From Coccinella septempunctata (taxonomy: Eukaryota; Arthropoda; Insecta; Coleoptera; Coccinellidae): DNA of 64,000 nucleotides. The notes under the pieces are model-generated. The model saw nothing but the letters and a program-made list of their open reading frames with translations, was not told the origin of the DNA and did not search any database. Where the stretch lies: positions 18,106,501 through 18,170,500 of the forward strand of contig NC_058191.1 of NCBI RefSeq assembly GCF_907165205.1. Direction: 5' to 3'. Made by a program: the position numbers and the translations under genes. This document shows, piece by piece, positions 49,981 to 62,492 of this stretch (position 1 is the first letter of the stretch; each line of letters begins with the position of its first letter).

Positions 49981-52348
49981 TTTTTTTTTTTGGTGTAGCA
50001 GGGGGAAAATCTGCAAAACAGACGAACACACCCTCTGCTGAGGGGGAACAGTGTGGGGATTCTCACTCTCTGAGCTCGAGACCCACTAAAAACCCTTAAC
50101 TGCTTCTTCATAGGTTCCGGGCATTTTGCCTATTAACCAGTTGACTCTTATGGTTTCTGGACTCTCACACGATCATAGTGGTGTTGATAGTTGTATGCTG
50201 CCTATAGCTTTTATAGGTTAAGCTCTTCTTTGGTGACATTTAAATCCTTAACTGATCTCTCGGTCTTCGGTGGTAGGTTCTTGACCTTCTAGCTTCTTCC
50301 GTTGGATCGTAGTCGACTAATCTTCGTAGTTCCTCATTTGGATGTTGTTTGGCTTTGTCGAATATCCTTTCCGCCTTTCTCTCCATAAATTCTGTAACTG
50401 GTTCCCATTCCAAGTCCTTGTAGATTTGTTTGGTCCTAACAAACCAGGGTACGTCCATCGCCATTCTAAGGAGTTTATTCTCAGTGGCCTGTATTCTCTT
50501 GATGTGGGTCTTGGCTGCGAAGCCCCATACCGCCGATCCATATGTGAGTTGTGGTCGCGCAATAGTTTTAATCATCGTCAACTTGATGTTCTTATTCATA
50601 TGACTTCTTCTGCCTATGAGTGGATAAAGTTTACTCATTGCGGCTTTTGTTTTATCAACAGCACATTTGATGTGGTTTTTCCATGTAAGTCCTCTGTCAA
50701 GCGTCACTCCTAGGTATGTTGCTTCATTTTTCCATTCAACCTCTTCTCCATCAACTTCAAGGTTTTCTTCCATCCTCAATCTTCTCTTTTGCAGTAATAT
50801 TGCTTGAGTCTTTCTTCCATTGATTTGGATTTTCCATTTGATGCACCATTTGAGTAATTCATCTATGGCTTCCTGCAGTCTCCGGTGTATGATCTCTGGG
50901 CGTCGATGTCTGAACGCTATTCCTGTGTCATCTGCGTACAAGGTGAGCATATTTCTAGCATTCTTCGGGATATCATAATCGTATATTACGTAAAGCAGAG
51001 GTCCAAGTACCGATCCTTGAGGCACTCCCGCTCCCAATTGTCTGGTTTGAGAGGTTGCTCCATGTATCTTCACATAAAAGTTTCTATTCCTCAGATAGTT
51101 CCTTATAATCTTGCATAGCTTGGTCGAATATCCTGCTTTTTTCATCTTGTAGATTAGGCCTTCGTGCCATACTCTATCAAAAGCTCTCTCGATATCCTTC
51201 AGAACTAATCCTGTGGCCTGTTTGGTCTGCATTCCTTCGGTGACGTATTCTATGAGCCGTAGTAATTGGAGTTCAGTCGAATGTTCTCGTCGAAATCCAA
51301 ATTGTTCTGGTGGAATTATCTTCAACATTTCTGTTTCCTCATTCAGCCTTTTGGCGATAACCCTTTCGACGACTTTTCCTAGTGCTGATAGTAGGCTGAT
51401 TGGTCTATAATTTTGAGGAAATTTCCATTCCTTTCCCGGCTTGTTGAAAAGTATCATTTCTGCAGTTCTCCATCTCTTTGGGTAGTATTCGGTCCTCATC
51501 ACTCCGTTTGTTATATTCGTCAAGGCTACTATTCCTTTTCTAGGCAATTTCTTCAACATATAATTCGTTATCCTATCTTCTCCCGGTGCTTTCCGGTTTT
51601 TCAGTTTCATTATGATCTCTTTGATTTCTGTTGGTGAAGCAGGTTTTGGAATGATTTCGGTTTCCGGTGGTTCCATCATCAGTTCTTCGTTTGCCTCCAC
51701 TTCTTCTTCTAGATCTTCATTGTCATCATCATTTCTGTAATTTATTCTGGCTTCTCTCTCAATTGAGTCGGCGAGTGCTTCGGCTTTTTCAAGTCTCGTA
51801 TATACCATTCCATTTGCTCCATGCAGTGGAGGTATAACTTTCTGTTCTCGTCGTAAGCGTTTTTGCATTTTCCAAGCCGAGTGATCTATTGTATTCAGTT
51901 CCCTTAATCTCTGGTGCCATCTGTTATTACGCAGTTCTGTTAAAGCATTTTTCAATATCTTATTCAGTTTCTTCTTGTCTTCTTCTCTTTTTGTTGTTCT
52001 GTAGATTTTTCTGAGTCTTCTATTCTTTTTTATAAGTTCCTTTATATCCCTTGGCGTATCTCCATGTGAATGTTTCGGAATTTGTTTCCTTATTCTCTTG
52101 GTGCTTTCATCATAGGCTTCTTTTGTTTGATTTTCTAATTTTTCAACTGCTTCATCTAATTCATCCCGGGTGTTTATTTGGGGAATTTCCGTGATTTTCT
52201 CCTGAAGTAAATTCTTATATTTCTCCCAGTCTGTGCGATCCTTGGTTGGTGTCTCTTCTTCGTTTCTTGGGTCATGTCCCACTATGAATTCTATGGGATT
52301 ATGGTCTGATGTTCCGTCTTCTATTGTATCAATGCTGATTTCTTCAGT
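49981..52348 (-). mobile_element. Jockey-like element D, inserted in a sibling copy
   Basis: 5'-truncated in the endonuclease. It has an open ORF2 and ends in a poly-A (T run from 49981). Target duplication GCTTTGAT at 49973-49980 and 52349-52356. It is the best-kept coding copy of this family in the window. Confidence 0.9.
50240..52282 (-). CDS. Jockey D ORF2: reverse transcriptase, lacking its endonuclease
   Basis: 680 codons without interruption from MGHDPRNEEETPTKD. This Met is internal: the reading continues upstream with the end of an endonuclease domain (SDHNPIEF) before the truncation at 52348. Residues 1-210 are a basic then acidic linker. RT motifs: RKAPGEDRITNYMLKK (230-245), NYRPISLLS (291-299), FGFRREHST (328-336), GVPQGSVLGP (419-428), catalytic YADD (449-452), then the C-terminal region ARPQLTYGSAVWGFAAK and a basic end. 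It copies element RNA at the nicked target. Confidence 0.9.
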   Translation of the reverse strand: MGHDPRNEEETPTKDRTDWEKYKNLLQEKITEIPQINTRDELDEAVEKLENQTKEAYDESTKRIRKQIPKHSHGDTPRDIKELIKKNRRLRKIYRTTKREEDKKKLNKILKNALTELRNNRWHQRLRELNTIDHSAWKMQKRLRREQKVIPPLHGANGMVYTRLEKAEALADSIEREARINYRNDDDNEDLEEEVEANEELMMEPPETEIIPKPASPTEIKEIIMKLKNRKAPGEDRITNYMLKKLPRKGIVALTNITNGVMRTEYYPKRWRTAEMILFNKPGKEWKFPQNYRPISLLSALGKVVERVIAKRLNEETEMLKIIPPEQFGFRREHSTELQLLRLIEYVTEGMQTKQATGLVLKDIERAFDRVWHEGLIYKMKKAGYSTKLCKIIRNYLRNRNFYVKIHGATSQTRQLGAGVPQGSVLGPLLYVIYDYDIPKNARNMLTLYADDTGIAFRHRRPEIIHRRLQEAIDELLKWCIKWKIQINGRKTQAILLQKRRLRMEENLEVDGEEVEWKNEATYLGVTLDRGLTWKNHIKCAVDKTKAAMSKLYPLIGRRSHMNKNIKLTMIKTIARPQLTYGSAVWGFAAKTHIKRIQATENKLLRMAMDVPWFVRTKQIYKDLEWEPVTEFMERKAERIFDKAKQHPNEELRRLVDYDPTEEARRSRTYHRRPRDQLRI

Positions 52349-52546
52349 GCTTTGATTATTTTGAATTTTATCTCATTCGACATGTGGCTCTTTCAACCTA
52401 TCAGAGGGGATAGTATATTCTTCGCTGCCTTGGTTTTGTCAACGGCTTGTTTAATATCGCTTCAGAGTAGAATCTTCTGTTCCCCAAATAATTCCTTATC
52501 AACTTGCACAGGTTGATTGAATATCCAGCATGTCTCATTTTGTAAA

Positions 52547-52924
52547 TCAATCCTTCATGCCATACTCTGTCGAATGCTCTGGCATGTCTTGTTTATTTTG
52601 GAATCCTTCTGTTATGTATTCTGTAAGTCTCAGTAATTGCTGTTCTGTTGAGTGATCTCTTCTAAATCCGAATTGCTCTGCTGGAATGAGATTCAGATTT
52701 TCAGTTTCTTCTGTAAGCCTCCTGGCGATTACTCTTTCTACTACTTTTCCTAGGGCGGACAATGAACTTATCGGCCTGTAGTTTTGGGGGAATTTTTCAT
52801 CTTTGCGTGGTTTGTTGAACACTATGACTTCTGCAGTTTTCCACTTTTTCGGATAGTGTTCAGTCCTCATTATACCGTTTGCAATATTTGCGAGTGCAGC
52901 TATATCTTTTCTAGGTAATTTCTT

Positions 52925-52928
<4 letters not shown>
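52547..52928 (-). pseudogene. Jockey C ORF2 fragment (RT N-terminal motifs)
   Basis: It reads MLKKLPRKDIAALANIANGI, NYRPISSLSALGKVVERV and AEQFGFRRDHSTEQQLLRL, aligning with residues about 242-350 of the D protein. On its 5' side it abuts directly on (AT)n. Confidence 0.83.

Positions 52929-53004
<76 letters not shown>
52929..53004. repeat. (AT)n microsatellite, 76 bases
   Basis: Pure AT dinucleotides between the Jockey C truncation point and the TTGCGTCC-rich segment. Confidence 0.95.
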
Positions 53005-53007
<3 letters not shown>

Positions 53008-53305
53008 CATCTGGCATACTTTATTGCGTCCTTTCAAAAAGCAACCTTATTGCGTCTCCCAGAAATACGCTACCTAGGTGGAATCTGATCGAAGTATATT
53101 AATCTACGCAAAAAGTTACGTAGTTTGGTCGTTTCAGATCTCAAATATCTTCATTAATAAAGAAGTTGATATACGCACATTATTGCGTCCTTTCATGGTC
53201 CTACCATTAGTGCGCCCGGCGTATATTTTGTTTTCATATGTAGCACAATGCTGCGTCCGAATTTTATTCAATCTTTCACCATTAGCATGTTGTTGCGTCC
53301 AGCGT
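53005..53305. repeat. Repeated TTGCGTCC-like words, left terminal region
   Basis: Words ATTGCGTCC/ATTGCGTCT/CTGCGTCC/GTTGCGTCC occur at about 53024, 53050, 53184, 53251 and 53292. The first 28 bases (tttacatctggcatacttt then attgcgtcc) match, inverted, the sequence just inside the other (AT)n array at 58270-58298. It could be a terminal region of a DNA transposon. Confidence 0.6.
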
Positions 53306-54997
53306 AGTTGCCACATATGTTTTAGAATCTGATACAGTACGATTATTCGAACTCGATGACGTGATCGTATTATAACATTGGCTCCAGTTATTACAACTTT
53401 TATCTTTCAAAACACCTCTATATTTATGATGGCTATCATCCTTAGTTTGTGGACTGCTCACTTGGAGAATCGTATTTCAGAATGTTTCAAACACTCTTTA
53501 ACTGTCTTTTTGTCAAGAAGAGCTTTAGTGATTATGTAATAATTTTAAAAACGTTATATATTTCATTTTCGTTTTTTTAATAACAAATGAATGTGAGAGG
53601 ATGGTGCTCTGGAGATACCTTAAATTAGGAATGCATTAACTGCACAGTTGTTAGTTTATCCTACGTACAATTTGGCAGTCTGGAGAGTAAACTACTCGCT
53701 CAGGGTAGTTAAATGGACGGCGAATGAAATTCTCGAATTCGATAGAAGAGTTTGAATATGAATCGTATGAATCTTCGATATACAAGGACTCTCTTTGCTT
53801 ATAGGAGGACGAAACCATTGAGCATATCCTCAGCCCAGCGGCAGACAAGGTTCGCTCAGGCTGGTTCTAGGGGAACTCATGAACTACTCCTCCTCTGTTA
53901 TCACCTCTTCCCTTTGGAAGATGGCACTGGAGGTAGAAGTTTAGCTCTTTGAGCTTGTTTGTGTGCCACAATAGACCGCTTTGGTCGCGGTAGCAGGTCT
54001 GGGGGATTCGACAGATGCGCCGAACAAACTGTAACTGTAACTTTTCGATACAAAGGACAACTTTCCTCGAATGCAGGAAGACAGGGGTTTCAAAGTTTGC
54101 AATACCAACATTATACACAAAAGTTGGAAATGGAATGAGATTATTGAGATGTCAAGACCCACTCAAGGGAATAGTAGCTCATAATAAAATCGAAGTCAAA
54201 GAGCTGGAGTGCTTTGGAGAAGCTAATATCCGACATATGAATCGATCTTAAGCTAGTAGGAAAATCTATCACGCCAGCAGAACAAAAGATATTAGAAAGC
54301 CAGATTAGACAAGCAAAACTGAAGTTTTCATTCGAATATCATATGAGTGAACATATACTTTATATATTTCAAGAGATTGAAAGACCATGACTTGCTGTAA
54401 AAATCATCTTCTGCTTTTCTGGAGTCGGCTGAGCTGATGTCGGAAACAGGAGGATTTGTTCATCAAGATGGAGTGATACTAGATACTAGAATACTAGATA
54501 GAATAAGAAGAATATAATGCAAGTGGTCACCTCAACATCTTGCAGGGCTAGCCGTGATCGATGAAAACTCTTATGCACATCTTGTCCGCTTGCAGAATTC
54601 ATACTTTATCAGGGTATATAGAGAGACACAATGCGAATTCCTTACTTCCATCTGAGAGCAGTTTATGGCATAGACAAATAACCAAAGCTCTCATTTGTAC
54701 CTCCAGAGACCAAAGCAGTTTTTGAGAATGATAAAGCTCGCATATATTGCAATTAGGCTTTTTCAACAACTTGGCTTATGCCAATAATAATAAATAAATA
54801 AAAAATATAAATATATAATATAATAAATAAAGCTCGATAAAGTTCTGCCAGAAAAAGAGCTCAAAGAATTTCTTGTGGTGTATTCCCTTCGCTGCCAAAA
54901 ATAATGTGGTAGTGAACGAAGAACAGAAAAGTGAAAAATACAAAAGATCAATGTTCGAACAGGGGGCTTCATACCCAGGGCATAAAGTTTGAATGGT
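53306..54997. other. No supported gene
   Basis: AT-rich, with short shadow frames only. The 54000-54350 part has the base composition of decayed coding sequence, but no motif could be assigned. Confidence 0.35.
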
Positions 54998-55275
54998 TAA
55001 TCTGATTGAATTTTTAGATCTGAGAACTAATAACGTTACTGAATTGGAGATTATTCTGGCCTGCAGAACTCTGGCAGAATGAAGAACTATCTCAAGAACG
55101 TGGGGACAACACCTGGTTCTGTCACTAGGGCAAGAAAAGGGGTTCTGGACGTGACAATGGTCAACGCAGCTTCCAGAAGAAGTGTTAAAGCCTGGGAAAT
55201 GGTGACCAAACCATCAATCTCTGACCATAGGATAATCGAATATAAAATAACAGAAGAGGAACTGATCCACCATTA
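54998..55275 (+). pseudogene. Non-LTR endonuclease remnant (C-terminal part)
   Basis: EFLDLRTNNVTELEIILA in one frame, then GVLDVTMVNAASRRSVKAWE and SISDHRIIEYKI in another. The vLDVT ... W ... SDH pattern is the end of an AP-type endonuclease domain of a non-LTR element. Confidence 0.6.
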
Positions 55276-55371
55276 AGATCTATCTGAAGCAAAACTCACA
55301 ACAGTTCGAAACTAATTGGCCAAACCTCTCGCATTACGATCTGGAACAAAAAGTCGATCAGGGAATTTTAG

Positions 55372-55960
55372 ATGCCTTCCACTCCAGTTATCCACTCCCG
55401 GATGTTTGAAGAAGTGAGGATGCATCTAATTAATCCTATTCGTGCATGGACTCATGCCGACGATTTTAAAATCTTTGGTGATATAGGCTCTATTGAAGAC
55501 TGCGTTTCCTGCAGCGTGTTTTGTGGACTCATTCTTGATTTGGTGTGGCAGAAATCAACTACCATTGAGCATTTTTGAGTGCAATGTCGCCACGTACACC
55601 AGAAAAAAGAACTATTTACTGTATAGTTATAGTCTTGATGGCAGCGTCCTGAGCAAAAAAAACGGAGATAAAAGATCTTGGCGTTGTTTTGATCAAAGTT
55701 TTACATTTGTTCCTCATGTTAATCATTTACTTGGTACGAGGCCAAGATTGTATGAATTCATCGTGCGTATTTTCTGCAGATATTTTCTGATCCGGAAACC
55801 ATGATTTTGCTGTTCAATACATTTGTGACGAGCAAACTGGAGTTTGGATGCATTGCTTGAAACCCAATATACGATTGCCATACACATCACAATGACATAT
55901 ATTCCGAGAGCTGGCGACGAAAATCGGCAAAAGATTTGTAATGGATCATAATTAAATATG
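55372..55960 (+). pseudogene. Non-LTR RT remnant with ADD motif
   Basis: HADDFKIFGDIGSIEDC holds the RT catalytic ADD pair, then, after stops, FVPHVNHLLGTRPRLYEFI and PETMILLFNTFVTSKLEFGC, the usual RT thumb and C-terminal blocks of Jockey-type proteins. Many stops; an old copy. Probably the same element as 54998-55275. Confidence 0.7.
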
Positions 55961-56487
55961 AGTTAGTTTTGATGGTGTATATGAATCAGCACCCACGCTA
56001 AAAGGTCAGGTAGTGGAACATCTGACGGCGACGCTCTTTGATTCATATAAAATTACAATATCCGTACTTTGGGATGACTGCTGGCTGCCTCTCTTCTATT
56101 GAATATTGTGGTCTGAATATTTTATTCACAAATTATATATGATATTTGAGCAGTAAATGCAGTTTCAGCCAATACAATTCTTTTGAAACAATATCGTCAA
56201 GGCAGCAACTTATGTGGTGTACTGAAACACCGCGTTTCACTAAAATGAGATCTGTGCACTTTTTCAAGTTTTCTGTTCTATGAACTAGTGACAATTTTCA
56301 ATCATTACAAAATACTTGTAGAGTGTGTTGTAATTTCATATACCTACATCAAAGCGCGTCGCCGGGTCAGGTGTTCCACTACCTGACCTTGAGAGTGGGT
56401 GCTGACTTATGTACACCCTCAATACTAAATCATATTAAATTATGCGCCAGTACAAAACTTTTGCCGAATTTCGTTGCCAGCTCTCGG
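55904..56487. repeat. Long imperfect inverted repeat, about 155-bp arms
   Basis: Arms 55904-56059 and 56328-56487 are inverted copies (roughly 80-85 percent by eye) around a 268-base spacer. Shared parts include ccgagagctgg, aggtcaggtagtggaaca and the gacgc/ctttgat block. No TA or other duplication is evident. It could be a MITE or the two ends of tail-to-tail element copies. Confidence 0.8.
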
Positions 56488-57900
56488 ACTAATGGAGTCT
56501 GTTCAGAGAAGTTTTTTCGAGTAAAATCATGATGTTTTTTTGAATAAATTCGGTGCAGTTAAGCTTGATATCAGGAAGGGCGTTGTTTGTTTGAGGTTTT
56601 TTCATGGACTCTTGAATGGCACATCTACTCGCTAGAGTAGGATTTCATGTAGGACGCCCAAGTTCTAGACCCGTACGCTTGTTCAACCTTACTACGCCCA
56701 GAACAAATATATTGTTTCAGTCATCTGTGTACAATATGATTTGTTCTAAATTCAATCAGATCTCGCACCTCTGTGATATACACTTTGACAGACAGTCCTT
56801 ATTAATTAATATATTACAAGGACACTACATATATACAAGAGTTTACATAATTTGTAAAACTTTTTAATTTTTGTGGTAATGTCACTTCTAATCCCACAGC
56901 ACTCAGAATACAAAAGGTCATGGCAAGAGGAGTAATCAACCCCACAATATCGCTCAATAAGCCAGACGGATAATTCACCGAAGGAGAACAGGAACGATCT
57001 TTCAGTTTTCCCAAAACAACCTTCACAGGTAGTAAACCCATAACTAGAATCGATACAGCAATATAGACCAAGAATCCTCGTAAGGAAGATTGGGATATTT
57101 AAAAGACGATATTTGGAGTGGGCAATGAATACCTTCAATCTATATAGATCACCAGAAGTGTAAAGAAAAATCCTAGAAGAGATTCGTCTTCATCTTCTGA
57201 AGATAACCACAAGCTGCTTAGAATGAGTCATATACACAGAAAATGGAGAAGGACAAAAGTTCCCTTCACACCAAAATGGGGACCCACAATCTTCAAGAAC
57301 AATTAATTCAACATCGTTTCTATTGAAGACGATGAACAAAGTAGTAGATAACAACATAAGAACATAGAATCTGGTGAATACACCAATTCACAAATGCCAG
57401 ATGGCCTACAGGACGACCGATCAACAAAAACTGCTCTGTATGACCGTATGACTCTATAGCTAGGTTCCTGGTCCCTCGGAAACTAAAGGAAATGAAGAGG
57501 CAAATACACTTGCCTCTAGCAACAAGGGAAAATGACGTTTATTCATCCAGTGGAATAAAAAAAATTTAATTCACAAGTGAAATGAGATGACATAAGCATA
57601 AGCGGATAAAGCGATACCTTTCATGTCAATTTATAAAGACGATAATTCTATGGAAAGTGTTATCGTTTGATTTCTAATTGAAATGGAATAAAATTCACGT
57701 GAGTTATAATTTTTATTCATTCGAAAAAATAATAATGACAATATCAGTCAAAAGAACACCATAAGGGCACTTCAATCGGACCTGCTATTGCTCTGGAGAC
57801 AGAATCCAATTCTTCACCTAACAGACTTTCGGGATGACCTTGGAGCCTAGGAAGCTAAATCATTTCAGTTGTGCAAATACAACTTGGTTTACTTGTATAC
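56488..57900. other. No supported gene
   Basis: AT-rich sequence with no recognisable frame. A weak RNase H-like pattern (GNEEANTLASSNKGK in a broken frame near 57490) hints at another non-LTR remnant, but it is too weak to annotate. Confidence 0.35.
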
Positions 57901-58520
<620 letters not shown>

Positions 58521-58557
58521 AAGGCGACCTGACACCCACATGATCCGAATGTTTTCT

Positions 58558-58588
<31 letters not shown>
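58558..58588. repeat. (TA)n at the 3' end of the R4-like element
   Basis: About 31 bases of TA directly next to the poly-T of the element. Separated from the 215-base array by 44 unique bases. Confidence 0.9.
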
Positions 58589-58620
<32 letters not shown>

Positions 58621-58674
58621 CACCATTTTGGGTAGGCGCATGATTATGCCGGATCACGAAGACCAAAGCATTTC

Positions 58675-60534
58675 TCAGCTGCTGGTTAGAAATCTTCTGA
58701 CTATTCTTGTAGTCCACAGAATGACTTCCTTCTGGGCTACATCGATAAGACTTTCGTCAAGTCCAAGCCGCTTGGTGTGTTGGATCAGATGCATCTCAAC
58801 AAGACCATTGGTCGTGATGACCAATGGAAGGATCAGAGTGGAGGTAAGTTGGTGAATTTGTTTCAGTTCAAACGCCAAGTCATGATATTTCACTATTTTT
58901 TCAATATAGGCTTTCTCAGCGTTGTCATCCGCTGGAACCGTGATGTCAATTATTATCGCTGTTTTTTCTTTTTTGTCAAAGATAACTATGTCTGGTCGGT
59001 TGTGTGAAATTGGCCTATCAGTAATCAGTGGATGATCCCAGTATAGCTTCAGGTTTGCATTCTCTAGTAGTGTTTGTGGTGAGTATTCATAAACTTTTTT
59101 ATGTTGTTTCAATAACCCATGTTTTATAGCAAGTGCCTGGTGGTAAACTTTTGCCATGGCATTGTGGCGATCCGTGTATTCTCTGGGAGCGAGGGTCGAA
59201 CAGGATGAAGTAATGTGTTGGATTGTTTCCACGGATTGTGAGCATCTGCGACATAGATCTGTTGGTAAGTTCTTTCGTGCTATGTTTTTCAGGTAGGCTC
59301 TCGTAGGTATCACTTGGTCCTGGATGGCTGCCAGTCTTCCTTCCGTCTCCGGGAAAAGATAACCTGCTTTCAGGTATGAGATAGACTTTTCCTTGTTAAT
59401 TTTATTCCATTTCAGAGCAGTGGGATATCTTCCATGTAGGGCTTTACCGTGCCATTCTCGTGCAGCTTCCTCGATGTTTGGGCTTTCTATAGGGGGCGTT
59501 GTTGATGCCAGGTTTAGAGCTGTGATATTTTGGTCCTCTTCTGCTATCGCTCGGAAGAAAGGTGAGTTCTTTGATTTAAAATACTCTGTCATTTGCTTGA
59601 CCACAGTGTTGTGGGTGTTTTCAACCTGTTGTAAACCTCTTCCTCCCTCACTTCTTGGCATGTGCAGTCTTATTACCGAAGCATGGGGGTGATGCATTCC
59701 ATACCTAGTCAAGAGTACTCTTACTTGGGTATCTATTGCTCTTAGATCGGTGGTTGACCATTTAATGATGCCGAAGGAATAAGTAAGACATGGCATCGCC
59801 CACGCTTTAATTGCCGTGAATGTTGATTTCGCATTCAGTTTACTTTGGAGTACCTTCTTCAGCCTTTCCATGAACTTAGTTTTAAAAGCATCTTTGGCTT
59901 CTTTTGTTCTGATTTCAAGCCCCTGTTTAATTCCCAAATACTTGTAAGTATCTTCTGGTCCCATCCTCTGCATTTCTAACCCTTGGTTTATAAGCATGGC
60001 TTCTCCCTCTATCAGCTTTCCCCTTTTCATATGTAGTACAGCACATTTATCTAAGCCCAGTTCCATTTTTATATTTTCTGTGAATGATGTCACGATTCTG
60101 AGCTGTTTTAATAGTTGGTCTTCATTTGCAGCGTACAATTTGAGGTCGTCGATGTAAAGCTGGTGACTGATTTTGGTGTTGTTTCTTTTTTCAATGATAT
60201 AGCCGTACCTGGTGTTGTTAAGCAATTTGCTCAAAAAGTTAATTGCGAGGCAGAACCAGAGTGTGCTCAGTTTGTCTCCCTGGAAAAGCCCTCTTCTGAT
60301 GTTGATTTGCTCTGTTGTATATTCACCTGTGTTCGTTTTAAGGTGCAATCTAGTTCTCCACGTGAGCATGAGATGTTTGAGAAGATTGATTATCGCCTCC
60401 TCAACTCCATACAATCTCAAAGTTTTTAGTAGCCATGAATGTGGGATGGAGTCGAAGGCCTTCCTATAATCAATCCATGCCATCGATAGGTTCCGCTGTT
60501 TCTTTTTTTGCCTGCTTGGTAATGAGGGAATCAA
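58675..60534 (-). pseudogene. R4-like RT and restriction-like endonuclease
   Basis: 619 codons open. RT blocks: LSMAWIDYRKAFDSIPHSW (16-34), RGLFQGDKLSTLWFCLA and the catalytic YIDD (127-130), then a thumb with RYGMHHPHASVIRLHMPRSE. The C-terminal zinc motif is C428-x2-C431-x8-H440-x4-C445, and the restriction-like nuclease motif is PD (514-515) with D530, a PD-x14-D pattern. It is separated from the N-terminal RT part (60470-61093) only by a length change in a run of seven A near 60507. It cuts the target site and copies the RNA there. Confidence 0.88.
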
Positions 60535-61090
60535 TGATTAGCAACTCTTTACTTCCCTTTGCATCTCTGCGGCATCCATTCTGTTCAGGTGCTAGAATGT
60601 TGCATGTTCTCACGTGATTCCATATTTTTTGTGTTATCACTCCTGTTAAGATTTTGTAGATAACAGGCAAGCACGTGATTGGTCTATAATTTTTGGGATT
60701 ATTGTGTCCTGGTCCTTTCGGAATCATGTGGGTGATGCCAAGAGTCAGGGTGTGTGGTAATTGGGATGGATTTACCAGGGCTTGCTGAAACAACTTTGTT
60801 ATTTGTTTGTGTGTGCAACTGAAGTGTTTCCACCAGTAGTTGTGAAGCCCGTCAGGTCCTGGCGCAGACCAGTTGTTTGTTTTTTTTAGTGTTGCTCTTA
60901 TATCATTTTCAGTGATGGTAACTCTATCCATTATGTAATATTTTGATTCCTCCTCTGCCTCTCGAATCCAAGATGCTCCATCATTATGTTCTCCTCCGTC
61001 GCTCCAGATTGCTTCCCATGTTGTACGCATTTCATCAGGTTTTGGTAACTCCTCTTCAACTGTGGTTGTCTCCTCTAGTTGTCTGTAAAA

Positions 61091-61093
<3 letters not shown>
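60470..61093 (-). pseudogene. R4-like RT N-terminal part
   Basis: It reads FYRQLEETTTVEEELPKPDE, then RATLKKTNNWSAPGPDGLHN, THMIPKGPGHNNPKNYRPIT, YKILTGVITQKIW and LAPEQNGCRRDAKGSKELL, the first RT blocks of the R4 type. It shifts out of frame at the A run near 60507. The N-terminal DNA-binding region is missing because of 5' truncation at the (TA)n. Confidence 0.86.

Positions 61094-61155
<62 letters not shown>
61094..61155. repeat. (AT)n at the 5' end of the R4-like element
   Basis: 62 bases of pure AT dinucleotides directly joined to the truncated 5' end. Confidence 0.95.
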
Positions 61156-61158
<3 letters not shown>

Positions 61159-62490
61159 CCCGTAGTTCGTTGTTACCTCCGTTAAGTTCATTGGGCGACC
61201 TGACCTCCGGGTGAAGGAGTTTTTTAATTGGAATAATTTTTGCTTATATATGTAGAGGGGAAGGTAAATAACAGGGGTACCTAAAGAGGGGAAAAGATTT
61301 TCATTGAAAAATTTTTCTTTAAACGAATCAGACCGTACTACCTCCGCATATATTTCTTATTAGTAGTGCGCTCTCACCTCCCGCAACGTTGTCAGATTTC
61401 AGGAGGACAGAAAGTAGGGCAGCTTGAATTCTACTCATATACAGCTGCTCTTCCGATTCATTCACACATACTGAAACCTGTAAATAGTTCGAGAACGATA
61501 CTGATATTAATAAACTTCATACGCTAATAATTGATTGATAAGGATTCGGAGTAAATGAATTTGGACAGAAATTATTATCTTTTATTCATGAATATCAACA
61601 GTTTTGAATAAGTATGCTATGTCTACGATACTTCGTCCGATAGGGGAGTTTAATACCGTATAGGTCCTAAAATGAATGATACATGACAATGAAATTTTTC
61701 GTTACATATGAGATTAATTCCAAAGACAATTTTACCGAATTCGTTCTGTATGAAATAGTTATCTAAATTTTGGGCATTATATTCACGACATGAGGAACTC
61801 CATTGAAATGTTTTTCCCGAATGAATCAACAAAGATATACGTTTTACTTTCAGCTTCTCTACTTCATTCACTTTCATTTTAGCACAGGATTGGCCATGGA
61901 AATTGAATACCTTTCACTCTGTATGGTACGAAAATGTTGGGTTAAGACGCTTGTCAAAACATTTTTGAGTTTCAAATCAGTGCTACGTAGTCCGTTCTAC
62001 GTGAGACTCTCAGTAATTACGTATTTCATCACAATGTCAAATCACTTCGGAAAATATTGCGTCGAAAATATGTAACGAACATAATTGACATTTATACAAA
62101 CTGATTGAAGACATACCAAATCTATTTATTTACATGGAAAATAGAAGTACTCAGTAGCTTGAGGAGAGTTACTGTTGTTTATTTTCTTTGGCTGAAGGCT
62201 GAAGACGTTACATCAGTTGTAGAATTCAAAAAAATCAACCCGAAGATGAAATGCATTTGATGCAGTGTTAGCATTGAATTGAATACTCATAGGTGGTAGG
62301 GAATGGGTATCTTTTGAAGAAATGAACGGATAATTACGAGAATGTTGAATTCCTCAACAAAAATCATCTTACGTGAATGGTAGTCAAAATAATTAAAAGA
62401 AGTTTGAAGCAACAGGAGCTTCACCTTCAAACAAAACAACTGCCTAGTATTCATGTCTGTTTATTTTCAATACATTGATATAATAATAAT
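61156..62490. other. No supported gene
   Basis: AT-rich intergenic-like sequence. Shortly after the (AT)n array lies the word ggcgacctgac (about 61193), also present beside the left array. No frame with a motif. Confidence 0.4.
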
Positions 62491-62492
62491 AA

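Larger units (their letters stand above)
49374..52928 (-). mobile_element. Jockey-like element C, interrupted by element D
   Basis: The left part 49374-49980 (poly-A end, 3' UTR, ORF2 tail) and right part 52349-52928 (more ORF2) join once D is removed: the word gctttgat is present at both edges. The right part has an internal deletion near 52465. Its 5' side is cut at an (AT)n array (52929). Confidence 0.85.
58589..61093 (-). mobile_element. R4/Dong-like non-LTR element inside (TA)n
   Basis: On the minus strand it begins within its single ORF at 61093, runs through RT and a C-terminal nuclease domain and ends in a 32-base poly-A (T run 58589-58620). (TA)n flanks both ends (58558-58588 and 61094-61155), as expected if it inserted into a TA microsatellite. 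Dong elements of this clade are known to prefer simple-repeat targets. 5'-truncated. Confidence 0.88.

Noticed and set aside
57480..57540. RNase H-like motif GNEEANTLASSNKGK
   Set aside because: Only one motif in a broken frame; no flanking RNase H blocks could be found.
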